Position numbers and translations under genes: made by a program
DNA from: Saccharofermentans sp.
GTDB taxonomy: Bacteria; Bacillota; Clostridia; Saccharofermentanales; Saccharofermentanaceae
Direction: 5' to 3'
Assembly (NCBI GenBank): GCA_024683485.1
Contig: JAIKYD010000052.1
Location: 1 to 35,982 of the forward strand
Length of the DNA stretch: 35,982 nucleotides
Notes under the pieces: model-generated
Databases searched by the model: none
Seen by the model: only the letters and a program-made list of their open reading frames with translations
Told to the model about the DNA's origin: nothing
Shown: piece after piece, positions 29,992 through 35,982 of the stretch
How the letters are laid out: the number at the start of each line of letters is the position of its first letter
Position numbering within the stretch: the stretch's first letter is position 1

Positions 29992-30113
29992 GAATTACTT
30001 AAACTGCGGAGATTATCGGCTCTGACCGGATTAATGGATCAGCTGATGAGACCGGCCGGAAAGCTCGGCGGGAAAGGTAATAATCCCAAATCAATAGTCT
30101 AAGAGGTCTGAAT
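29992..30113 (+). other. Structured glmU leader
   Basis: The 120 bases before glmU contain a stem CCG-CCG/CGGCGG with a bulge around GAAAGCT (about 30053-30074), the palindrome ATCAGCTGAT (30037-30046) and a possible long-range pairing GGATTA with TAATCC. It does not match a riboswitch or the glmS ribozyme that I know. The function is unknown. Confidence 0.35.
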
Positions 30114-31529
30114 ATGGAAATCAGTGCGGTTGTTATGGCGGCAGGTAAGAGCACGAGAATGAAGTCAAAGCATTCCAAGGTCGTGTTCCAGGTGTCGGGC
30201 AAACCGATCATACAATGGGTGGCGGATGCGCTTTTCGAGGCAGGCTGCCAGGATCAGGTATATATAGTTGGCGAGGCGCAGGCTGAGATCAGAAGTGTTC
30301 TTGGCGAGAATGTGGCTTATGTGCTTCAGGAGGAACAGAGGGGTACAGGCCATGCGGTTATGCAGGCGGCTCCGTTCCTTGAGGGAAGAGACGGCCTCAC
30401 GATCGTTCTTCCAGGAGACTGTCCGATGGTATCGGCTGACACGATCAAGAAGGCGCTGGACGCTTTCGAATCAGCAGCATCGAACTGTGCTGCAATACTC
30501 ATCACAGCTGAGGCTGACGATCCCACAGGTTACGGAAGGATCATCAGGGGAGAGGACGGTAACGTTCTCAAGATCGTTGAGCACAAGGACTGCACGGAGG
30601 AAGAGCTCAAGGTCAAGGAGATCAACTCCTCTATGTATGTGTTCAAGACACCGCTCCTCATCTCCGCTCTCGGAAGAATCGGCGCTAACAATGCGCAGAA
30701 GGAATATTACCTCACAGACACTATCGGCATCCTTATCGGCGACGGTTACACAGTAGGTGCCGTTGTATGTGATTTTGACGACACGAGGGGAGTCAACGAC
30801 AGGATCCAGCTTGCACAGGTTAGGACCATAATGAACCACAGGATCCTCAACCGTCACATGAAGAACGGTGTCGAGATCGTTGATCCGAATGCGACATGGA
30901 TCCACTACGCTGTCGAGATCGGACAGGATACGGTCATCCTTCCCGGCACGACACTTATCGGTAACACAAATATCGGTGAGGACTGCATCATTGGTGAGAA
31001 CACGAGGATCGACTGCTCCGACATCGGAGACGGTACGGTTGTTGATAATTCTATCGTTTCCTCAAGCTCGATCGGCAAGGACTGCCGTATCGGACCTTAC
31101 ACACATATCAGACCTGAATCAAGGATCGACGATCACGTTACGCTTGGCGCATACGTTGAGGTCAAGGGTTCCGACATCGGTGAATACACGAGAGCACGTC
31201 ACCTTACTTATATCGGCGACTCCAAGGTCGGACGCAACGTCAACTTCGGATGCGGTACCGTCACATGCAACTTTGATGGTCAGGACAAGGTCGGCTGCAC
31301 GATCGAGGACAACGTCTTTATCGGAGGCAACTCGAATATCGTGTCTTCAGTCGTTCTCGGCAAGGACTGCTATATTGCGGCAGGTTCCACGATTACATCC
31401 GATGTTCCCGCGCTCTCGCTCGGTATCGGAAGATCCAAGCAGCTCAATAAAGAGAACTGGGTTGCTGACAAGAGCCGCCTGAGAGGCGAGAACTATATCA
31501 GACTTGACGACAGGCGTTCCGAGGTCTGA
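30114..31529 (+). CDS. glmU: Bifunctional UDP-N-acetylglucosamine pyrophosphorylase / glucosamine-1-phosphate acetyltransferase
   Basis: This 471-residue enzyme makes UDP-GlcNAc for peptidoglycan. The N-terminal uridylyltransferase has VVMAAGKSTRMKS (residues 5-17), Gln and Gly contacts in LQEEQRGTGHAV (about 71-82) and LPGDCPM (about 99-105). After a linker helix, the C-terminal left-handed beta helix shows hexapeptide repeats (IGEDCIIGENTRI, VTLGAYVEV) and the acetyltransferase motif ARHLTYIGDSKVG and GCGTVTCNFDG with the catalytic His. Length is normal. It starts a tight operon with pth and mfd. The prs gene that often follows glmU is absent. Confidence 0.96.
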   Translation: MEISAVVMAAGKSTRMKSKHSKVVFQVSGKPIIQWVADALFEAGCQDQVYIVGEAQAEIRSVLGENVAYVLQEEQRGTGHAVMQAAPFLEGRDGLTIVLPGDCPMVSADTIKKALDAFESAASNCAAILITAEADDPTGYGRIIRGEDGNVLKIVEHKDCTEEELKVKEINSSMYVFKTPLLISALGRIGANNAQKEYYLTDTIGILIGDGYTVGAVVCDFDDTRGVNDRIQLAQVRTIMNHRILNRHMKNGVEIVDPNATWIHYAVEIGQDTVILPGTTLIGNTNIGEDCIIGENTRIDCSDIGDGTVVDNSIVSSSSIGKDCRIGPYTHIRPESRIDDHVTLGAYVEVKGSDIGEYTRARHLTYIGDSKVGRNVNFGCGTVTCNFDGQDKVGCTIEDNVFIGGNSNIVSSVVLGKDCYIAAGSTITSDVPALSLGIGRSKQLNKENWVADKSRLRGENYIRLDDRRSEV

Positions 31530-31547
31530 TCTGGCGGAAGACTTGCT

Positions 31548-32078
31548 ATGTGGATAGTGGCCGGGCTCGGTAATCCGGGAAAACAGTATATCTATACTTG
31601 GCACAACATGGGCTATCTCGCTGTGGATATGCTCGCGGACAAACATGGCATTTTTCTCGGCAAAGAGAAGTACAAGGGTCTCTGGGGCAAGGGCAAGATC
31701 GCAGGGCAGGATGTCATCATCATAAAGCCCATGACCTTCATGAACAACTCCGGTGAATGCCTCGTTGAGATCAGCAGATTCTATAAGGTTCCGCCGAAGA
31801 ACATTATCACCGTTTACGATGATATTGATATCGCGAAAGGCACGATCCGCGTAAGACCGAAGGGAAGTGCCGGCACACATAACGGCATGAGGTCCTGCAT
31901 CCAGCTTCTGGGCACGGAGGAGTTCCCGCGTGTCAGAATCGGCACAGGTCCGGTCCCCGAGCACTGGGATCTCGTAAATTACGTTCTTTCCGACGTTCCG
32001 CAGGATGAACGCTCACTTATGAACGATGCTTTTGTTAAAGCCTGTGAGGCGGTCGAGGAGATAATATCCAATGGATAA
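31548..32078 (+). CDS. pth: Peptidyl-tRNA hydrolase
   Basis: This 176-residue enzyme frees tRNA from dropped-off peptidyl-tRNA. Family motifs are GLGNPGKQYIYTWHNMGY (residues 5-22), with the conserved Asn and catalytic His, KPMTFMNNSGE (about 62-72), and YDDIDIAKGTIRVRPKGSAGTHNG, noted here only as the stretch at about 94-117 with the conserved Asp and Gly-His-Asn part. It lies 18 bases after glmU and overlaps mfd by eight bases, so the three are co-transcribed. The Trp before the catalytic His (usually Arg) is a small deviation. Confidence 0.95.
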   Translation: MWIVAGLGNPGKQYIYTWHNMGYLAVDMLADKHGIFLGKEKYKGLWGKGKIAGQDVIIIKPMTFMNNSGECLVEISRFYKVPPKNIITVYDDIDIAKGTIRVRPKGSAGTHNGMRSCIQLLGTEEFPRVRIGTGPVPEHWDLVNYVLSDVPQDERSLMNDAFVKACEAVEEIISNG

Positions 32079-35000
32079 GAGCCTTGCAGATCTCCTTGGC
32101 AGGATAGGATCCGACAAAGAGCTTGCTTCTGTTTTTGCTTCAAGCCTTGAGACCGGAAAGCACCTGAACATCACAGGTCTCTGCGCAGAGCAGAAGGTCT
32201 ATGTTGCGATGGCTCTTGCGCGCCTTAACGGTCGTAAAGCAGTATTCATAGAGCCGGACAGCGCAAGGGCACGCGTTACCGCATCCTACTGCGCCGCATT
32301 CACAGACGGTCCCGTTACCCTCCTGATGCCCTCAGAACTGTCTCTCGTGAGCGCTGAGGCTTCCTCCAGGGAATTAGAGCAATCGAGAGCCGCAGCGCTC
32401 TCAGAGCTTGCCAGAGGCGGATTCGGAGCAGCCGTTATATCGGCAGGTGCACTGCTTAATAAACTCGAACCAAAGAAAGCTTTTGCAAAGCGTATTATCG
32501 AACTCAAAGTCGGTCAGGAAATGGAGCGCGATGAACTGGTTGAAGCGCTCCTCCTCAACGGCTATGAGAATGTTCCGCAGGTAATGGAGAAAGGCGAGTT
32601 CTCGGTAAGAGGCGACATCGTCGATATCTATCCGCCGTCTTACGCGGAGCCTGTGAGAGTAAGTTTTTTTGACACAGAGATAGATCAGATAAAGACATTT
32701 GACAGGGAGACGCAGAGATCGACAGGCCAGCTCGAAGAGACTGTGGCTGTCCCGTCGTCTGTGTATGCTTTTCCTGAGGATAGACGCGATATGACCGCGG
32801 ATCTTATTCTTGAGCGTGTCCGTGAGGACCTCTCGAAAATGAACACCGCAACCAGGGAAGTCCGCCGCGCAGCCGAGCTCCTCTCAAGGACCGCCACGGG
32901 CGATGCGGAGAAGATCAGGAACGGCGTTGAGCCTTCGGGCATTGCGAGATGGCTGGGCCTGATACTCAAGGATTACCAGACGGCCATAGACTACGTTAAC
33001 GGTGAGGATATCGTCTTCTTCGCTGATGAGATGGTCGATATAGATGCAAGAATGAATGCCTATGCAAGCGAATATGCACAGCGCTGCCGTGACTCTTTCG
33101 AGATCGGCATCGCGCCTACATGTTCGCCTTCTGCCATGGTCAACATACAGAAGCTTATGAGGGCACTGGACGGGCTGGACAACATTGTTACCCTGTCCAT
33201 GTTCCAGTCTTCCGGCAACGGTCTGCCGGGCGGGACTACACATACGGTATCGGGCTTTCCGGCCGATAACTTTTCGGGCCGTGCGGAAGAGCTTGCGAAG
33301 CTTCTAAAAAGCAATAAGAACGTTTACCTTGTTGCACATCACGGAAGGCGTTACGAGCAGCTTAAAGAGCGCCTTGCCGAATACGACTGCTTTGCCGAGA
33401 TAATCGATGCTCCGCTTCCGGCGGGCTTCACCTACCCTCTTACCGGGATCACGATCCTCGGTGAACAGGAATTGTACGGCGCTCTCCAGAAGCGCCCCGA
33501 GAAGAAAAAGGGCGGCAACAGGATCCAGTTCTTCAGCGAGATCAACCCCGGCGATTATGTCGTTCACGACAAGCACGGTGTAGGCCGCTACGAAGGCCTC
33601 ATCAACATGAGGGTCGGTGAGATCCGCAAGGACTATCTGAAGCTCACTTACGCAAACGGCGAGACCCTTTATATTCTTCCGGAGAACCTTGATTCGCTCC
33701 AGAAATATGTCGGTCCGGGCGAGCGTGAACCGAAGCTCTCCAGACTCGGTGGCGATGAGTGGAAGAAGTCCGTCTCGCGCGCAAGGGAAGCGATAAAGAA
33801 GGTCGCTTACGATCTTCTCAAGATATATGCTGCAAGAAGTGTCAACAAAGGCTTTGCGTGCCAGCCTGACGAGGAGCAGCAGAAGCTCTTCGAGGATAAA
33901 TTCCCGTTTGTTGAGACGGAAGATCAGCTCCGCGCAACGCACGAGATTAAAGCCGATATGGAATCCGAGAGGCCGATGGACAGGCTCCTCTGCGGAGACG
34001 TCGGCTTCGGCAAGACTGAAGTTGCTTTCAGGGCTATCTTCAAAGCTGTCATGAACGGCAGGCAGGTAATAATGCTCGCGCCGACAACGCTTCTTGCCCG
34101 CCAGCATTACGAGAACTTTATGAGCAGGGTCAAAGACTTCCCCGTAAATGTCTGCATGCTCTCGAGATTCGTTCCGCAGGCGCAGATCAGGCAGAATCTT
34201 GTTGACATCAAGAACGGAAAGATAGACGTCATTATCGGCACGCACAGGGTGCTCTCCAATGATGTAAGACCCCCGCATCTCGGCCTTCTTGTCGTTGACG
34301 AGGAGCAGCGTTTCGGCGTCAATCACAAAGAGAAGATCAAGTCCATGAAGACGGATGTCGATGTCCTCTCGCTCTCCGCAACACCTATCCCGCGTACGCT
34401 TCATATGTCGCTTTCCGGTATCAGGGATATCTCTGTCCTCGAAGAGGCTCCGTTCAACAGGCGTGCCGTCCAGACCTACGTGCTCGGCTACGATGAGCAG
34501 ATAATAATCCAGGCGTGCATGCGTGAGATCGCAAGGGGCGGCCAGATCTTCTATCTCTACAACAGGACTTCTGACATTGATAAAGTTGCAGATGCTTTGG
34601 CCAAGGCAATGCCCGGTGTGCGCGTCACTTATGCACACGGCCAGATGCCCGAGAACGGCCTCGAAGCCGTCGTCTCCGACTTTATCGAAGGCAAATACGA
34701 TATCCTTGTCTGCACCACCATCATCGAAAACGGTGTCGACATGCCGAACGTCAACACCCTCATCGTCGAGAATGCAGACCGCTTCGGCCTCTCACAGCTC
34801 TACCAGATCAAAGGCCGTGTAGGCCGCTCCGACAGACAGGCCTACGCTTACATCACTTATAACGCAGACGCGCCCCTCAATGAAGAGGCAACCAAGAGAC
34901 TCAACGCTCTCCGTGAGTTCACCGAACTCGGTTCCGGTGTCCGCATCGCCATGCGCGATCTCGAAGTACGCGGCGCAGGCAGCCTTTTAGGCGCCGAACA

Positions 35001-35625
35001 GCACGGCCAGATGGACGTTATCGGTTACGAACTTTACTGCCGGTTGTTGGATGAGGAAGTTCGCCTCCTCAAGTCCGGCAAAGACGAGGTTCTCGATTCC
35101 GACGTTCTTTCCGGTCTCAACGAGACATCCGAGAAAGGCTTTGCTGTCGAGGTCGATTACGATGCTTACATTCCTGCCTCTTACATCCAGGATGAGGCCG
35201 CGCGCATGAGCTGTTACAGACGCATCGGTGACATCACCGATTTCGAATCCTACAGCGACTTCTTAGACGAAGTCACCGACCGTTACGGTGACGCTCCGCC
35301 CGAAGTCTACATCCTCTCCGGCGTATCACTCATGAGGTCTTTTGCATCCACTCTCGGATTCACGAAAACATCCATCAAGAGTGCCGGTGTCCGCCTCTAC
35401 TTAAACCCCAACCTCCAGATCGATATGCAGGCCTTGGGCGCCCTCATGCGTGATCACTTCTACGGCGCACGCGTCACCATAAACGCGACCGGCGCCGTTC
35501 CCTACATGCTCTTCAAACCTTCCTCGGTGAAGCAGGATAAAACAATCACTGAGATTATCGGCCTTCTTAGGATCCTCTACGACAACCGCACTCCTACTGA
35601 CAAGACCGAAGCCGATAATGTATAA
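32071..35625 (+). CDS. mfd: Transcription-repair coupling factor Mfd
   Basis: This 1184-residue DNA translocase removes RNA polymerase stalled at lesions and recruits UvrA. The domain order is complete: a UvrB-like N-terminal part (about 1-350, with VSFFDTEIDQIKTFD), the RNA polymerase-interacting CarD-like domain (NPGDYVVHDKHGVGRYEGL, about 490-508), and the helicase core with Walker A LLCGDVGFGKTEVA (about 640-653), DEEQRFG (about 741-747), SATPIPRTLHMSL (about 769-781) and QIKGRVGRSDRQA (about 912-924). The TRCF C-terminal domain is near 1030-1145. Its start overlaps pth by eight bases. This is the normal Firmicutes position. Confidence 0.97.
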   Translation: MDKSLADLLGRIGSDKELASVFASSLETGKHLNITGLCAEQKVYVAMALARLNGRKAVFIEPDSARARVTASYCAAFTDGPVTLLMPSELSLVSAEASSRELEQSRAAALSELARGGFGAAVISAGALLNKLEPKKAFAKRIIELKVGQEMERDELVEALLLNGYENVPQVMEKGEFSVRGDIVDIYPPSYAEPVRVSFFDTEIDQIKTFDRETQRSTGQLEETVAVPSSVYAFPEDRRDMTADLILERVREDLSKMNTATREVRRAAELLSRTATGDAEKIRNGVEPSGIARWLGLILKDYQTAIDYVNGEDIVFFADEMVDIDARMNAYASEYAQRCRDSFEIGIAPTCSPSAMVNIQKLMRALDGLDNIVTLSMFQSSGNGLPGGTTHTVSGFPADNFSGRAEELAKLLKSNKNVYLVAHHGRRYEQLKERLAEYDCFAEIIDAPLPAGFTYPLTGITILGEQELYGALQKRPEKKKGGNRIQFFSEINPGDYVVHDKHGVGRYEGLINMRVGEIRKDYLKLTYANGETLYILPENLDSLQKYVGPGEREPKLSRLGGDEWKKSVSRAREAIKKVAYDLLKIYAARSVNKGFACQPDEEQQKLFEDKFPFVETEDQLRATHEIKADMESERPMDRLLCGDVGFGKTEVAFRAIFKAVMNGRQVIMLAPTTLLARQHYENFMSRVKDFPVNVCMLSRFVPQAQIRQNLVDIKNGKIDVIIGTHRVLSNDVRPPHLGLLVVDEEQRFGVNHKEKIKSMKTDVDVLSLSATPIPRTLHMSLSGIRDISVLEEAPFNRRAVQTYVLGYDEQIIIQACMREIARGGQIFYLYNRTSDIDKVADALAKAMPGVRVTYAHGQMPENGLEAVVSDFIEGKYDILVCTTIIENGVDMPNVNTLIVENADRFGLSQLYQIKGRVGRSDRQAYAYITYNADAPLNEEATKRLNALREFTELGSGVRIAMRDLEVRGAGSLLGAEQHGQMDVIGYELYCRLLDEEVRLLKSGKDEVLDSDVLSGLNETSEKGFAVEVDYDAYIPASYIQDEAARMSCYRRIGDITDFESYSDFLDEVTDRYGDAPPEVYILSGVSLMRSFASTLGFTKTSIKSAGVRLYLNPNLQIDMQALGALMRDHFYGARVTINATGAVPYMLFKPSSVKQDKTITEIIGLLRILYDNRTPTDKTEADNV

Positions 35626-35650
35626 TTACTTAAGTCAAAACTGAATAACT

Positions 35651-35725
35651 GCTCCAATAGTCTAATGGATAGAATAGCGGTTTCCGGTACCGTAGATGCG
35701 GGTTCAATTCCTGCTTGGAGCGCCA
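35651..35725 (+). tRNA. trnR: tRNA-Arg (CCG)
   Basis: A 75-base tRNA including CCA. The acceptor is GCTCCAA/TTGGAGC, the anticodon stem GCGGT/ACCGT carries the loop TTCCGGT with anticodon CCG, and the T arm is GCGGGTTCAATTCCTGC. It lies 25 bases after mfd. Its last bases (CGCCA) form part of the following long inverted repeat. Confidence 0.95.
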
Positions 35726-35807
35726 ACGGAGAAAACCTTCTTTCAACGTACGAACAGTAATTTGCCTGCGGCAAATTAACTAGTTGAAAGAAGGTTTTCT
35801 GTTGGCG
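35721..35807 (+). repeat. Long inverted repeat starting in the tRNA-Arg 3' end
   Basis: Perfect 18-bp arms (35730-35747 and 35783-35800, AGAAAACCTTCTTTCAAC and complement) are extended outward by CGCCAAC/GTTGGCG after a two-base bulge. An independent inner hairpin TAATTTGCC-TGC-GGCAAATTA occupies 35758-35778. No U-tract follows, so it may be a processing hairpin, a terminator-like stem or a small mobile repeat rather than a plain terminator. Confidence 0.7.
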
Positions 35808-35860
35808 GGTTTTACGGCGTACCGTGACATACGGTAGTGTGCGATATTTGTACGGCAAAT

Positions 35861-35966
35861 GTTCGGCTATGCCATACAACTGTCGTAACAAAAGCCTGAT
35901 TTGTACCATATTTTCACTGCAATTGTTCGGCAGTGCCGTACAACTGTCGTAACAAAACCCGGTTTG
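35861..35966. repeat. Two copies of a 42-43 bp repeat at the right window edge
   Basis: Copies at 35861-35903 and 35925-35966 share GTTCGGC-GCC-TACAACTGTCGTAACAAAA and end in TTTG, with a 64-bp period. A partial upstream copy (TACGGCAAATGTTCGG at 35851-35866) overlaps the first. Each unit has the inverted motif GGC(n)GCC. The array may continue beyond the window. Confidence 0.65.
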
Positions 35967-35982
35967 GAGTAATTCCAACGAC

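Noticed and set aside
30042..30080. Hammerhead-like CTGATGA followed by GAAA in the glmU leader
   Set aside because: Stem II would need two extra bases after CTGATGA, and stems I and III do not form.
33304..34638. Minus-strand ORF of 444 codons
   Set aside because: It lies wholly antisense to mfd helicase motifs; long antisense frames are common in codon-biased genes.
35577..35978. Minus-strand ORF of 133 codons
   Set aside because: It crosses the tRNA-Arg gene, the long inverted repeat and the repeat array and has no ribosome site; its cysteine-rich part is only the translation of the 64-bp repeat.

Overview
The window looks like the chromosomal replication-origin region of a low-to-mid-GC Gram-positive anaerobe (class Clostridia), with an integrated mobilizable element on its left side. 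The evidence is the gene order dnaA, dnaN, recF, remB, gyrB, then parS sites, parA/soj and parB. Around it lie L-lactate dehydrogenase, a sortase, a lipoprotein and Shine-Dalgarno sites of the GGAGG type. Codon style and domain variants would fit a gut or rumen Clostridia lineage, but I cannot name the genus. Left of dnaA the chromosomal genes run leftward and right of it they run rightward, as expected at a bidirectional origin.

Region 1 (1 to about 10.8 kb) is an integrative mobilizable element, cut by the left window edge. From its right end it carries an XRE repressor-like gene, a GC-rich structured stretch, excisionase, tyrosine integrase, a ribbon-helix-helix mobilization protein, a winged-helix replication protein with three 24-bp repeats inside the gene, a TraD/MobC-like accessory protein, an oriT with an RSF1010/pIP501-type nick sequence, and a MobA/MobL relaxase. 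The relaxase 3' end is overlapped by a 67-residue coiled-coil gene and a coiled-coil membrane protein gene in another frame. The cargo is visibly more AT-rich. It holds an unrecognised 351-residue protein, a tightly coupled trio (DUF4417 protein, HELNH metallopeptidase-like candidate toxin, Cys4 protein), and an AbiE-type nucleotidyltransferase preceded by the end of its probable partner. The element abuts the 3' end of guaA, a known type of island target.

Region 2 (10.8-16.9 kb, leftward) holds guaA, a large lipoprotein gene, purA and a sortase with a Thr/Glu repeat tail. guaA and purA together make GMP and adenylosuccinate from the IMP branch point.

Region 3 (16.9-26.3 kb, rightward) is the origin proper: initiator, sliding clamp, RecF, RemB, gyrase B and the Par segregation system. 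Three features stand out. DnaA has changed DNA-recognition residues, and the dnaA-dnaN gap is full of TTTTGAACA-like repeats instead of TTATCCACA. ParB has a 168-residue histone-H1-like, AT-hook-bearing N-terminal extension. Two palindromic parS sites lie exactly 300 bp apart.

Region 4 (26.4-36.0 kb, rightward) holds tRNA-Ser(UGA), thrS without a TGS domain, ldh, glmU, pth, mfd and tRNA-Arg(CCG). It ends in a long inverted repeat that includes the tRNA 3' end, then two copies of a 42-43 bp repeat.
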